From Scalesia atractyloides (lineage: Eukaryota > Streptophyta > Magnoliopsida > Asterales > Asteraceae): a stretch of DNA of 64,000 nucleotides. The notes below the pieces were generated by a model. It had not been told where the DNA came from. It did no database searches and saw only the letters and a list, made by a program, of their open reading frames with translations. The stretch's first letter is position 1; each line of letters begins with the position of its first letter. Location of the stretch: NCBI GenBank assembly GCA_947069175.1, contig CAMTDV010000022.1, positions 34,349,476-34,413,475 of the forward strand. Reading direction: 5' to 3'. Below, piece by piece: positions 20,844-34,125 of the stretch. The position numbers and the translations under genes are program-made.

Positions 20844-22943
20844 TAATCACCCCAAAACATTTAGAAAATGTAAAACAGGGGAACAATGTACTCACTTTGA
20901 AAATAATTTTGTATATATAAACCATGTATATTGTTTTGAAATCTTGAAAATAATTATAGGCACATATGAATCACCCCAAAACATTTAGAAAATGTAAAAG
21001 AGGGGCTATGTACTCACTTGGGATTGCAAAGTATTCTTGATCAACGGAATAAACAAAGCTCAAACGTGTCCTAATGTGTCAGATAAATATGTTAGCGTGT
21101 CGGGACTACAAATGGGAGATCGGATAGAATGAAGTCTTATAAACCAAACCAGTGTGGAACTCATGTGATATGGTTTAAGAAACTTAATTTTCTGATTTGG
21201 AAAGGATCCTAAGTGCTTTTGAACCCATTATGACTCGTTAAGGTAGTTTACGTTACTTAAACGGGTCATTACGTAAACGCGTGATCGGATGGTTAAACAT
21301 GTCCTATGATAAGTCTTAAATGCCCAAACATGTGTGAAAATGTTATAACATTAGTTTATGTGTCAAAAATTTGGTTACATGTGTTTAAAATGGATTTATG
21401 CATAAAAGGGCATTTTGTCATTATTATTTTTTAGGAACTTAGAAGTAACTTATCATAAAACTAACCAAATGACGTGACCATAAGATTTAACCTCAGCAGG
21501 TTATTCCCTATACAACTATGGTCACAAATATGTGGTCGGATCCTAAGATCGACCAAAAGGGTCGGATTCGAAATTCAAAGCGGTGGTCAAGACCGCTTAA
21601 CTTACGACCCTAAATAAGCACTAAATTATAAGTGACAAGTTAGACATGTCAAAATATGTCTAACTAAGTTTATAAAACATATTTGGTATCAAAACTTGGT
21701 GTTTTGATAACCGAAAATAGTTTTGTCGTAAAATGCACATCATGCGCATTTTTTACCGAAACTTTAACTCGTCACTTCGACTAGTAAACGTGGTAATCAG
21801 AAGGTGAAATCGTTAGGTATTATAACCTTCGTGATTACTATCACATTGAAAAGTTCAATTGAACTTTGACTTGAACAAATATGGTCAGAACCAAAAGTCA
21901 ATCAGGAAGCCAAACTGTTAGACTTTTAGTTCAAAATAGCTAAAATAATGAAAGAACGAGGAAGAATACTTACTCGTGTTGAAGAACACTTTCGGAACTC
22001 AAGATAGGAGGCTTCCAAAGGCTGGAAACAAGCTCCAAGAAGGATAGAAAGAAGAACTTCAAACTTTGCTTTGAAGTGTTTTGAAGTGGTTTGAAAAAAA
22101 TGGAAGATTCATGGGGTATTTATAGTATTTTAGGATTAAGGAGGTGATGACAAGTGTCCTCAAGTGTGGATTAGTGTCCTAACATGTTTCAACACCAAAT
22201 TAAGTGTGGCAAAGTGAGTGCTAGGTGTCAAAAGTTGGAGATAGGTGGTGAACTTGGTGAAGAAGCAAAAATCTTTATTATTTTTTGACGTTTTTGGTCC
22301 TTGGACTTGTATTTTCACTTCTTTGCCATTTTTAACCCCTTTAACCTAATATTTAGTTTATATAAAGGTTTTAAGTCATGTGTAACTTGGATTATGCCCG
22401 AAAATGTCATGGATGTTGGTTCGTTCGGTTGTACTATTACGCGTTTCACAAAAATGCGTAAAACGCTTTAACGAACACGAAAATGATCGAAATTGTGCAA
22501 CGATTGACATTTTTGCATTCTCGTCAATAAAATACAAGATTTTAGTGAATAAAAAAATATTTGGATTGATACACATGGTTCGTATCTTGAATACGGACCA
22601 ACAGACTTTCGCAGTTAGACAAAAATAGTCCCTAGACTTGTATAATCGTGTTTTTGTCATATCAAACCCTTCAAAACTTATATCTAAGTTATGTAAAGTG
22701 ATTTAGGGTATGTGTAGCTTATGTCCTTGTTTCGGAGTGTACATCACGTTAAACTGATTGCGTTTGAGTGTCAGTTAACGAATTACTTCCACAAAAAAAT
22801 TTTGAGGGTTTGAAATCGTGCAAGAAATTGAAATTGTGCAAATGTCTTAGATATTATACAAATTTCAGAAATAAAACACAGAGTTTCATTGAATACGAAA
22901 TTGTTTGTAATTTTACAATGACTGAATAGGCATAAATATCACA
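20844..22943 (-). repeat. Gypsy LTR family B, copy 2 (3' LTR, truncated)
   Basis: Collinear with copies 1 and 3 from the CACCCCAAAACATTTAG blocks to the end ...AAATATCACA. About 1 kb of its left part, present at 23012-24060 in the other LTR, is missing where gypsy I begins. The frames at 22376-22660 lie on both strands of ordinary LTR sequence. No gene is seen. Confidence 0.82.
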
Positions 22944-22991
22944 ATGGTCTAGGTCAAAGCATTACTAATAACATACTTCCCTATAACCATA

Positions 22992-23006
22992 AGCTCTGAT
23001 ACCAAT
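22992..23006 (-). other. Primer-binding site in the collapsed element
   Basis: Plus strand AAGCTCTGATACCAATC, minus strand GATTGGTATCAGAGCTT, five bases from the LTR start at 23012. It is complementary to initiator-methionine tRNA. It survives although nearly all of the internal region is gone. Confidence 0.85.
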
Positions 23007-23585
23007 CTTTCTGTAACACCCCGACCGTGTAAAACAATGAACCGCGGCAGAAATGTCGGGGAGTCATGTCACTGAACTATTGTTTCACAACTCATGGAAT
23101 TTAAAATTTTGTTTTATTAAGTTTAATGTTTACATTGTCTTGCGATAAACAGAAACAACACATAAATAAATTGTCTTTCATCTTTTAAGTCACTAAGGCC
23201 CGCGTCCATTCCTACGTGAAGCATGCATCATATTATCAAGCATTGACTCCTGAAAGATATGTGAAAAGAGAGTCAGCATAAAAATGTCGGCGAGTACATA
23301 GGTTTTGTGAGTGTGTCAAATTTGTGGCTTTGTATACATATTGCAACACCTCGTCCGACTACAAGAGTCGTTAAGTGAAAACCTCATATCAAAAGTGTTT
23401 GATATTGCAATACAATTAAACAACTAAAACAAGTTGGTTAGAGTTGTGAAAACCTTATAGCCACGAATCTTGACCAAAACGTTTCTTTTGTAAAAACCTT
23501 GTAATAGATTGATTCAAAAGAAAACTTTGTATGGTTTATATCTTTAAGTGAAAATCATTGCGTGACATTGTTCAAAACCATTTTT

Positions 23586-23690
23586 CCGTGTTATAAACCA
23601 TTTGTCTGTGTTATAAACCATTTGTCCGTGTCATAAACGAATAGTCCGTGTCATAAACCTGTTGTCCATGTCATAGACAAATCCTCCATG
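23586..23690. repeat. 20-bp tandem repeat in LTR B
   Basis: Five imperfect units of CCGTGTTATAAACCATTTGT starting at 23586, 23606, 23626, 23646 and 23666. The later units degrade (CATAAACCTGTTGTCCATG). Confidence 0.85.
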
Positions 23691-24789
23691 CTTTTAATTG
23701 TGAAAACTTTTGATCATTCTTTAATGAACACATTGAAACATGTGTTGACTATACCACCAAAGGGTATCTTTAATAGACCATCAAAGGGTCTCTTTAACTA
23801 GACTAACAAATCAACAAATGATTTGTTAATCAGAAACAGTATCTGTTATTGCCCAAACTTCCACCAAATCCAGTGAACAGTCCGATAATGTGATTGTCAG
23901 TCCTATAATACCATAACATACTACTGGTCGGCTCGGCCAAAGCTAATGAATGGCATTCGTGTTATGGATAATGCATCAACAAGTTGTTCACATTATTGAA
24001 ATCGTATTATTTTATATAAAAACCATAGACATTGTTTTTTTTTTTTTGAAAAATTGAAAATGATTTAGTACATATGAGTCACCCCAAAACATTTGCAAAA
24101 CATAAAAGAGGGGAACTATGTACTCACCTGGGATTGCAAAATTATTCTTGATCAACAGAATAAACAAAGCTCAAACGTGTCCTAATGTGTTAGATAAATA
24201 TGTTAGCGTGTCGGGACTACAAATGGGAGATCGGATAGAATGAAGTCTTATAAACCAAACAAGTTTTGGAACTCATGTGATATGGTTTAACAAACTTAGT
24301 ATTCTCATTTGGAAAAGATCCTAAGTGCTTTTGACCCATTATGACTCGTTAAGGTAGTTTACCGTACTTTAATAGGTCATTAGCGTAAACGCATGATCGG
24401 ATGGTTAAACATGTGCTATAACAAGTCTAAATTCCCAAACATGTGTGAAAATGTTATTACATCAGTTTAGGTGTCAAAAATTTGGTTACATGTGTTTAAA
24501 ATGGATTTATGCGCAAAAGGGCATTTTGGTCATTATTATTTTTTTAAGAACTTACAAGTAAGTTATCATAACATTAACCAAACAACATGACCATAAGGTA
24601 TAACCTCAGTAGGTTATTCCCTATACAACTATGGTCACAAATATGTGTTTGGTCGGATCCTAAGATCGACCAACAGGTCTGATTCGAAAGTCAAAGCGGT
24701 GGTCAAGACCGCTCGACTTACGACCCTAAATAAGCACGAAACTAGAAATGACAAGTTAGACATGTCAAAATATGTCAAACTAAGTTAAT

Positions 24790-25231
24790 CGTGAGAGGGG
24801 ATCGGCTATCCTCTTATGAGCACCAGACCGATTTAACTCAGCTAACAGAGGTGGAATTAATTGTTAGCGAGTTGGACAAACAAACAAGAAGATATGTTGC
24901 TTAAACGCCTTTGATTCGTATTAATAAATGTGAAGATTACAGACGAGTAAACAACTGGACAGGGCTTCGCCGTAGTGACACACCAACAGATACTAACACA
25001 ACACTCAAGCTCTACTATTTATAGGCCAGCATGGCTCGCACAAAGAGTGAGTGTTGATGGCTCGTGTGAGTGTTTGCTCATATGAGTGACAAGATGTCAC
25101 TCGTACGAGCCACAAAGATCACTCGTACGAGCCATATACAAAGCATATAAATCATATAAAAATGACGTTCTAAGCCCTATTTACATAACCGACATATCCT
25201 AGACGTAGGCGATAGACATTATGCACCAACA
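24790..25231 (-). repeat. 3' LTR of copia II, 442 bp
   Basis: Minus strand starts TGTTGGTGCATAATG after the polypurine tract. The outer end is CGTGAGAGG on the plus strand, a change from TGTGAGAGG in the other copy. It differs from the 5' LTR by scattered substitutions and small indels. The TATA-like CTATAAATAG box is on the minus strand at about 25013-25025. CTCGTACGAG palindromes occur near 25092 and 25117. Confidence 0.93.
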
Positions 25232-25245
25232 AACTCCCCTTGGAT
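25232..25245 (-). other. Polypurine tract of copia II
   Basis: Minus strand ATCCAAGGGGAGTT directly before the LTR start TGTTGG; plus-strand primer site for reverse transcription. Confidence 0.75.
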
Positions 25246-27074
25246 GTTGTCACAGTCTTGGATGGTCTTCAAAAAAAATTTCTTCAAAATTCTTCAAAAA
25301 TATTTGACATGTGATCGGTACACCGTATGTCTATCTGTAAGAGCCTTTGTGATCGAAAGCCGACTTAGAAAATCTAACACTTCTCTATATGCCGCGATCT
25401 CTGGAATGTTCTAATCTAATAAACAATAGACATTGTGGAATGGTGAGAACGAAGACTTCTTGATCTGCAAACACAAACATTTCAAACACTTAGAAAAATT
25501 TTCAAAATTTTCAAATCTTACATACTCGTATAACTTACCATTCGTACGAGTCAGATAATAACAACGACAGAGATTCAAGTCTGACCAAAAACCCGGTTTT
25601 TTAGGATTTGAACAGACTTGCTTGTACAAGTGGTGCATCGTACAAGTCAAATAGATTTTGACGTTTAAGGACAAGCTCGTATGAACGATCACTTGTACGA
25701 GTGATGATAATAATCTGACATTTAAAAAGCTTGCTCGTACGAGCCAGTTCCTTTCACTTGTTTATTTTTTCAGATTTTTGTGAAATTATCTGTTTTTACT
25801 ACCCACTCAGTTGACCAAGTCCAAGTTAATGGCCCTGGTTAACCAATTTGCCTACCAAGTCCAAGTTAATGACCTTGGTTGACCGAAGTTTGACCAAAAC
25901 ATATTTATTTTAAAATTTAAAGTTTCAAGTTAATGAACCTTTTTACGTTTCTGAATGTTTTCCTTTCAGATTAGCTCCCAGCCCATGATTTTTAGCTATC
26001 CTCCAACAACTGTCGCCTTGACTTGGACTAACGGTATTTTCATTATTGGTACACTAAAATCTAAGATAGATTGCTAAAAATAAATTGAAAATCTTTTTGA
26101 GTTTTTCTGAAAAGAAAGATAAAGTAAATAAAGATTTATTTACATAGATATTTTTATGAGTTTTGTGTTAGAGGATCACAACAGTTATTTAGACAAATCA
26201 CCAATACCGTTGATCTTGGTAATAACTTTAAGATCTTAAACAGATTTACTTATATTACCAATATCCTTATCCACTTAAACCTCTACACGTTTCTCAATTG
26301 TTTCAAGATATGTTAGGTAACATTAAGGAACATGAAGTAATTGTGTTTCCCATCTCAGAATATACTCACGTATCAAGATTCCCAGAATTTCATCTCACAT
26401 GTGAATATATCTAACTGATATCTATAAATGGGGTGAATTGCGAGACCTTGAGAGCTCAGGTTAGTATTTCCATACAGAGAAAGAGAAGAAGGCTTGACTT
26501 TAGGTGATGTTCCGTTTAGGAATCTTTTGAACTGCAGATGTCATAAATTTATATGACATACTCATTTTTTATGCAGCTTTTGGAGGTGAAAAATGCGTAA
26601 AGTATTATATAGGTTCTAGGGCATTGTCGATGCAAAATCAGAAGAACTCAGGTAATACCCCATATATCAATTAAATATAAAGACCTAGTATCACAGAATC
26701 TAGCATTCTCTCAAACGAAATTTTGGAGTACTAAGTCCATATATCCGAGAGATGTCGACCCACAAATTACTCAGTTTTTCTCTTAGGTTTATATCTTGAA
26801 GAACAATTTACTGAACGAGTGAAGCCTATTAGCACAACATCAGTAAGACCTGGTTAATTACCCATTTAAACATTCCATATCTTTAGCATACTGTGATAGT
26901 CCACTGATGTAATATGATTACACCTTTTTCACAAAAACTCTTGTTGTCCTTTTTAATGTTTTTGTATTTTTTTCACAACTTTTCTCCCCCTAAAATCAAA
27001 AACATATTTTTGGTTTTTAGTTTTTAAAGAAGAAAGAAAAATATTTATAGAAAAACATGTGATACCAATGAAAA
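25246..27074 (-). other. Noncoding 3' domain of copia II
   Basis: About 1.8 kb between the pol stop and the polypurine tract, as in copia I. Near 26985 the minus strand carries TTTTAGGGGGAGAAAAG, an additional polypurine-like box close to pol. Several CTCGTACGAG and CTTGTACGAG motifs occur at 25540-25740. A CCAAGTCCAAGTTAATG box is duplicated (25819 and 25857). No gene; the open frame at 25411-25692 shows no domain. Confidence 0.65.
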
Positions 27075-28420
27075 TCAGGTTAAGTCCTCGTCATCCTCAA
27101 ATTCAACCTCAAGTGTATCCCCTGATGTCAGATTTCTTAAACCATTTAATTTTGAAAGATTTTTAAATCTTGATCGATCAAATGCTTTGGTGTAAAAATC
27201 TGTTTTTTGGTCATCAGTGTGGATTTTTCAATTCTAACCAACTTTTCTCTAGTAATAATCACGAATAAAGTGGTGTCGAATTTCTATATGTTTAGTGCAT
27301 GAGTGTTGAACTGGATTTTTAGTGATATCAATAGTTGCCTTATTATCTACATATATGGGCATTTTCAAGCAATTGCAATCCGAAGTCTCTCATTTGCTGT
27401 TGTATCCAGAGTATCTGGGAACAACAGCTGGATGCTGAAACGTATTCAGCTTCACTCGTAGAGAGGGCGACTGCGGTCTGTTTCTTACATTGCCACGTTA
27501 CCAAATGGATTCCGAAGAACTGGTAACCAACCGTTGTGTAGATTTGGCATTTAGCTTGCGGCAACCGAAATCAGAATCTGAATAACCCACGAGATTTAAG
27601 TCATCCTATCGAGGATACCACAAGCCGGTGCTTGGAAATCCTTTCAAATAACGCATGATTCTTTTGACGGCTAACATATGTGAATCTCTTGGATTAGACT
27701 AATAACGGGCGCACAGGTATGTTGGATACATGATATCAGGTCTTGAAGCATTAAGATACATCAAGGATCCAATCATGGACTGATATAATGTTTCATCGAC
27801 TTTGGCTCCATGAGCGCCTGGACAAATGTTGTGGTTTGGGGCTAATGGAGTTGATGTTGGCTTAGCTCCTGTCATGTCAAATTTCTCTAACACATCATGA
27901 ACATACTTCATCTAATGAATGAAGATACCATCAGGCAATTTCTCAACATGAAGTCCTAAGAAGAACTTCATCTCCCCCATAGCACACATTTCGAATTTCT
28001 TCTTCATGACTTCTTTGAAGTCTTTGCATAGCTTATCATTTGTTGATCCAAAGATAATATCATCCCCCAGATTTGTACGATAATCAAATGTCCATCCTCT
28101 TCCTTGGTAAAGAGGGTACTGTCTATTGTACCTCTTGAGAAAGCGTTTCCCATGAGATGCTTGGAAAGCATCTCGTACCAGGCTCTCGGGGCCTGGTGCA
28201 ATCCGTATAACGCTTTGTTCAACATATAGACCTTATCCTTGTGCATCAGATCGACAAACCCCGGTGGTTGGCCGACATACACCTCTTCCTTTACCTTTCC
28301 ATACAGGAAAGCAGACTTCACATCCTATTGGTACACCTTGAAACCTTTCCACAAAGCAAAGGCCAAGAAAATGCGAATAGCTTCAAGACAAGCAACAGGG
28401 GCGTAGACTTCATTGTAGTC
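27075..28420 (-). pseudogene. copia II pol: reverse transcriptase and RNase H
   Basis: RT fragments on the minus strand: SAFLYGKVKEEVYV, LNKALYGLHQAPRAWYE (28180-28240), then a frameshift exactly at the catalytic site. The bases encoding YVDD at about 28058-28075 read as TGGGGGATGAT and give WGMI in one frame and DDII in another. MKYVHDVLEKFDM, the SMIGSLMYLNASRPDI block (27725-27790) and part of RNase H (ALSTSEAEYVSAS, 27440-27480) follow. A segment of RNase H between about 27600 and 27700 is shortened. The last part to the stop at 27075-27077 ends with an acidic tail (EVEFEDDEDL). No active RT can be produced. Confidence 0.92.
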
Positions 28421-30560
28421 TATCCCTTCTTGCTGATAGAAGCCTTGGACCACGAGCCGAGCTTTGTTTCTGACCACAATACCTCTGTCATCTCTCTTGT
28501 ACTTGAAGACCCAACGAGTATTAATTTTTTATGATGATCCGGTAGGTCAACAAGCTTCCAGACACCAAGTTTTTGGAATTGAAGCAACTCTTCCTGCATT
28601 ACATCCACCCAGCTTTCTTCTTTCAACGCGTCTTTCCAGTTTCCTGGTTCAACCTGCGAAACAAAACAACTGTAAGAAATTCTGGTTTGTAATGGAGCAA
28701 TATTTGTATAAAAGAAACTTAGATCCTTGTTGATCTGATTGCGAGTTTTCACTCCGGTTTGTAAGTTACCAATAATATTCTCTGACGGATGGTAAGATAA
28801 TGTCCTGCGCATTACTTCACTTGGAACATCTACTTGACTTTGCAAATTCGTGACCACTTCATCAGCAACCGGTTCAGATGATGTAGCTTCATTTCTGACA
28901 TTTGATTGATCAGCTGGAGAATTCAGAAAGCTTTGAATATGCTCAGATCCTTCATCAGAACTGGTTCCACCATCATCAAAAGTCGGTTCACGATCAGAGT
29001 CGGCATCAATCGATTGATGCGCGGATGATTCAGAATTGTTCGAGATTGGTACAGAGACTAATTCTTGCATAGTATTGCTCAGGCCTACATCAGAAGTGTT
29101 AGAGACAGGAAGTGACGAGGAAATCACTAACGGTCTAGAAACTTGCTCTTGATTGGAGATTTGATGCTGATGAAAAAGCATAACAAGTTCTTCTCCTGAT
29201 GGTACTTTAGGTAGGTCAAATGAATTCCACAACCTATCATAATTGAACAGCCATGGATCCCCATGTTTCTGCGTAGGCGTAGTATATCTTTGACAATCAA
29301 CATGCTATGCAAGAATAACCTAGTTAAGACTCGGCAAGAAGACTCGCTTTTGTGGACTGGCATAACCGATGAAAAATCCTTCCAAGGATTTGGCTCCAAA
29401 TTTACCGCCCAGGTCCGAAATAGTACATGGCGATCCAAAAGGCTCCAAAAACGCGAGGTTCGACTTTTGATGGTTTAGCAGCTCAAAACAGGTCTTGTTG
29501 TGAGGCTTGACTGTCAACACACGGTTGAGGGTGTAACACACAGATGCGACTGCTTTGCTCCAGAAACTTATTGGAAGTTTTGAATCAGCGAGCATTGTTC
29601 TGGCAGTCTCGATCAGTGTACAATTCTTACGTTCAGCTAGTCCATTTTGTTTAGGAGTATAGGGAACGCTAAATTCGAGAAGAATCCCCTTTTCGTTGCA
29701 GAATTCGAGCATCCTCTTGTTCTTAAACTCAGTACCATTGTCACTACGGATTCTCTTAATACAGGTTTTTAAGTTTCCTAAAGAGAATCATAAGACTTTC
29801 AAACGTTTCATCTTTACTCTCCAGGAAGAAAACCCATGAGAATCTTGAAAAATCATATGTCACGACCAGGCAATATAGATCTCCAGAAATGCTTTTTACG
29901 TTTACTGGCCCAAAGAGATCAATATGAAGCCTTTCTAGTGGTAGCTTAATAGAGTTAAGAAACTTTCTTGGGTGTGATTTCTTATGTTGTTTCCCTTCTT
30001 ACAGCTCAGACAATCATCTGATAAATGAAAATTCTTCAGATTACACCCTCCACTAGGTCGTTGTGCACCAAATAATTCATCATTCGCAGGTGTATGTGCC
30101 CCATCTTCTGATGCCACAAGATAGACTCTTTCTCGGTAGCTTTAGAAACAAAGCATTGAACCTTCTTTGACGTTGTGGATGTGACGCTCATATCTAAGAC
30201 ATAAAGATCATTCTCTCGTGGAGCATGCATGAGGATCCACTCCTCATAAATTTTGAATCCCAGTTTGAGAATTAAGCATTCCTTGTCATTGAAGTGTGTT
30301 GTAAATTTCTTGTCGCAGATTTGTGAAATGCTCAATAGGTTGTTCTCAAGCTCCGCAATGTAGTTCACCTTTTCGAAAAATACCACTCCGTTCGTGAAAA
30401 TACCTTCACCCACTATTCTTCCACCCTGTGTCCCCGCAAACCCAACGTAACCTCCCCGGATAGCCTTTACGTCGTGCAAAAAACGCAAGCATCCCAGTCA
30501 TGTGTCGAGAAGCTCCACTATCCATAATCCATTTTGACATGATTGATCTCGGGAGCCCCA
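28420..30560 (-). pseudogene. copia II pol: protease and integrase
   Basis: The aspartic protease motif MDSGASRHMTG lies at 30493-30525. The integrase zinc region WHQKMGHIHLRMMNYLVH ... CLSC is at about 29990-30110, broken once by a frameshift near 30037. The catalytic core keeps all three acidic residues: LHIDLFGP (about 29915), SDNGTEF (about 29735) and GLAERKN (about 29630). The C-terminal stretch with EPFGSPCTI and GAKSLEGFFIGYA follows, then a variable Ser/Glu-rich linker (28560-29230) leading to RT. At least five frame changes or stops split the region. The order protease-integrase-RT identifies Ty1/copia. Confidence 0.92.
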
Positions 30561-33500
30561 GCGCACATGCGGAAGAAACTATTTAAATAGAGAAACCAAA
30601 GCTGATTTTGTCTTGGGTGGGTTTGGAATATCACATTTTGGCATGACATTTTTCTTAGCTTCTTTATTTACCTCCACCCATTGTTCAACCTTTGATTCTT
30701 TTCCAGTTTTAAGTTTAGTTAGGACAACGGTGGTGTTCACAGCAACAAAAGATGATTTTTTTCTTAGCAACCCAGGTTCGTGCACTTGAAAATGCTCTCT
30801 TTGAGTAAAACTTAGGATTCTTTTGTTCATATTTCTTTGATGATTCACCAATCTCAAAGTTAGAAAATTTTGCAATGATTGGTTTAACATTTAAGTTTGA
30901 CTCAGCATTTCGTTTCAAAATTTTCTTTGGCACAAACTCTGGACCTTTCTGTTTAACATCTTTTGTGCATTTTCTAACTTCATGAGCAGGTTTCGTTCGT
31001 TTGGTTTATATTGACGTGCAATGTGCCCAACTTTGTTACACTTGTAACATGTCCTACTGTCGTTTCCAACAAAGGCTTTCGAAACTTGTTCACGGAGCTT
31101 TCTTTCTTGCTCAAATTCTTTGTTTGATTGTTTACCAATGATTTCCTTTTCATTAATAGTGTTAGTTCCGTAAATAAATTCAATCTTCTTGGTAACACTT
31201 TGCTTTTAAAATTTGGTGTTTCTCTTCTTTTCAAACCCTAACCCAGCCTTTTTATATTCAGGATAGTTTTTACCACTAGGATGAACGTTTCTGTGAGACC
31301 CTTTTGGTTTTGAGTAAAGAGCGGCATCTTGCTTATCAAGATTAGAGGTGTTAACTTCAGTTAGCTTAAAAAGCTTGTCAACTCAGTCTAAGTTTACATT
31401 TTGGAGTTCAAATTCCTCATTAAAGTAAAGTTTATCTGATCCTTTCAGTTTGTAAACGCCTATATTAGGATCATTATTTAAACCATCCTTTGATCCTGAA
31501 ATGAAGTTTTCGTGAAAACTTTTCTCACTTCCAGAATGTGAACTAGACTCAGACTTTTCACTGCTTGATTCTGCACTTTCATAAACTGTGCTGTCAGACT
31601 CATTTTTTAAAATATTTTCAACCACTTGGGTTACCACATCAGATTCACAATCTTAGTCTGTTTTGGATAAGTTACATTGATGTTCTCAAGCAGCTCATTA
31701 CCATTTTTAGTAAACAAATTTAAGTTTAGCGCCTTTTCCACCCCATCTGGCTTTTTCTTTGCATATCCATTCCACATGGGTGGTGGAACATGATCGTAAC
31801 GTTTACCTTTGTTAACAACAAATGTCTTACCTTGTCTAACCTCAATTTTCGGAAGAATGTGATCAGTGACATATGAACTAGTAGAGTAACAGATTAAAAA
31901 TTTGTTAACTCGTTCAGTTTCAATTTTCATTTTCTCCAGTTCACTTTCAGCTCAGCAATTGTATTTATATGCATGTTTATGGCCATTTGTTTGTACATAA
32001 CAGTCGCTTTGAGCATAGAAAGTGTATTGTCATCTTCTTTGATTGCTTTCTCATATTTTTGAATGATTTTGCTTAATTTATCATATGCTTCTTTTGTTGT
32101 GACGTAATGATGTGACAAATGATCAGCATGTGTTTTAAGTTTTTTATATTTTTCGTCTTTTTCAACACACTCCTTGCATGGCAATTTGCATTTCATGCAT
32201 GGAATTTCCAATTCAATATTATGAGTAGCTTCATTCTTTTCGTTTCACTTACCGACTTCTTAATCAATTCAACATTTTCTACCTGAGCTTGCTCAAAAAC
32301 TACCTCATTAAGATTCGCCATTAAAGCTTTGTCAGCAACATCAGTTAGAGTTTCATCAATAATTTCCTTGGCGTCATCAATCAAATCGACAACTTGTGAC
32401 TTTGGTTCTTCTTCACATGTTGGTGGAAGACTTGAATTGAAATACCCTGCAAAAGTTTTAAGAATATCAGCAAGCAAAAGATGTTTAAAAGCACTGTTTA
32501 GAAGTTCTTCTTCCTCATATGAAGTTCCATAAAATTCTTCGGGTTCCTCATCAAAAGATGCCTCTGCATATTCTTCAGTATATTCAGGTTCTTCAAAATT
32601 TTCAGCAACTAGTGCCAAACTTTCATTCTTTGTGATGTACTTATTCCAGTTGAATCCTTCGTCCTCTTGAGTGACGACGAGTGCTTTGTCTTTGGAGTTT
32701 GACAGTCCCTCTTCAATCTGCACCATTCTTGTTTGGGGTTGAGGTCGATGATATATGGCCTTCTTGTAATAATCATCAGCAAAAGGGTTTTGATTGCCTC
32801 TGACCTCTCTATTTGGACATTCTCTTTTGAAATGCCCTTCTCTCGGCATTTGAAGCATGTAACATTCGACTTATCAAAGCCTAGTTTCCCGTCAAGTCCT
32901 CCCAAATTATCTTTTCCGGTAATCTCCATGAAACATTGAGCTCTTCGGATGATGGAAGCCATACACCATTTAATGTCAATCAATTCCATTTCAACCGGAT
33001 CAAGCTAATCATAATCTTCTTTCGTCATCTCTAGATTCCCAATTCTTCCAGCTACCAAACTTTCGTATGATTCAAGTGCCAAGGCAAATAGAGACATGTG
33101 TTGCTTTGCGTGTTTTTGTCGAAGTCTTGAGCATTTTGGGGTTAATTGCAATATTGCATTGTAGGACCCGTTGATTGGGATTAGACTGATTGTGCTGGTT
33201 ATTTTGTGATTGCTTGAACTATGGGATGATTATAGGCCTGGAGGCGTATTTGGATTGACGGAGGTAAAAGATTGAAATCCACTGGTTTGACTTGACTGTG
33301 GACTTGGTGTGTTGAAGGCACTGAAGGCAGTTTGAATTTTTGGACTCTTTATATGCGCGACAGGACTACCCTTGTAATATAGATTTACATCTTGTTATAT
33401 CTGGGCGCCTTTGCTTTTTGCCATTTTTTGCATCTCCAACTCATGCCCTTCCAACCTTTCAATAAATCTTGGTAATGAGAAATTACCATACTCTGTTCCG

Positions 33501-34125
33501 TTCTTTAGAATAGTCAAGTAAGTAGACCATTCTCCTTGAGGTAGAGAATCTGCCAGCTTATCGACCAATTCTTCATTTGTTTTCACAATTCCCATGCGCT
33601 TCATTTGTACCACCAAGTGACAGTACCTTTCAATCAATTGTTTTACCATCTCTCCCTTGACTAGAGTAAAGAAATCGAATTCTTTACTTAGTAACGCTCT
33701 CTTTCCCTTTCGCAGTTGCTAGCTCCCTTGGAATTTTAACCGTAAAGCATTCCATAAAGACTAAGCATCATCGCCATGCTGTAGTAGCGCCAAGATATCT
33801 TCTTTGGTGGCTTGCTGCAAGATATTCATCATCTTCTTCTCATTAATGAACTTTTCTCTTTCGAGCTCAAGAGTTAAGCTAACGTTTTTTCTAGACCGGT
33901 CTCTCCAATCGAAGCTTGATATTTTGATTCAATAGCAAACCAGCAGGTGAAGTGATTAGCTTGAACCCAGTTCATGAATCTTTCACTCCAGCTATCATAG
34001 TCTTCAAGATTCATAAGATTTGGAGGATTTATCATTGTGCCCATTTCGTTTTTGGGATTTACGTTCTGCACTGCGGTAGTTGTAATAGCTGAAGTAGCAA
34101 ACGCGTTGTAAAATTCTTCTTCCAT
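30561..34125 (-). pseudogene. copia II gag, long form with two zinc knuckles
   Basis: Probable start at 34125 (MEEEFYNAFATSA). The N-terminal part contains WSERFMNWVQ and a UBN2-type capsid domain (33395-33720: LIERYCHLVVQMKRMGI, LADSLPQGEW). A first CX2CX4HX4C knuckle CFKCREKGHFKREC is at about 32830-32875, split by a frameshift. A long acidic and coiled-coil region (31380-32800, with CMKCKLPCKECVEKDEKYKKLK) leads to a second knuckle CYKCNKVGHIARQY near 31020-31070. The last Cys of that knuckle is Tyr. The protein would be over 1,100 residues, long for copia gag but usual for Sirevirus-type elements. Numerous frameshifts and stops. Confidence 0.87.

Noticed and set aside
20502..20988. Open frames with a 13-residue repeating peptide
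   Set aside because: They are direct readings of the 39-bp LTR minisatellite, with no start context or domain.
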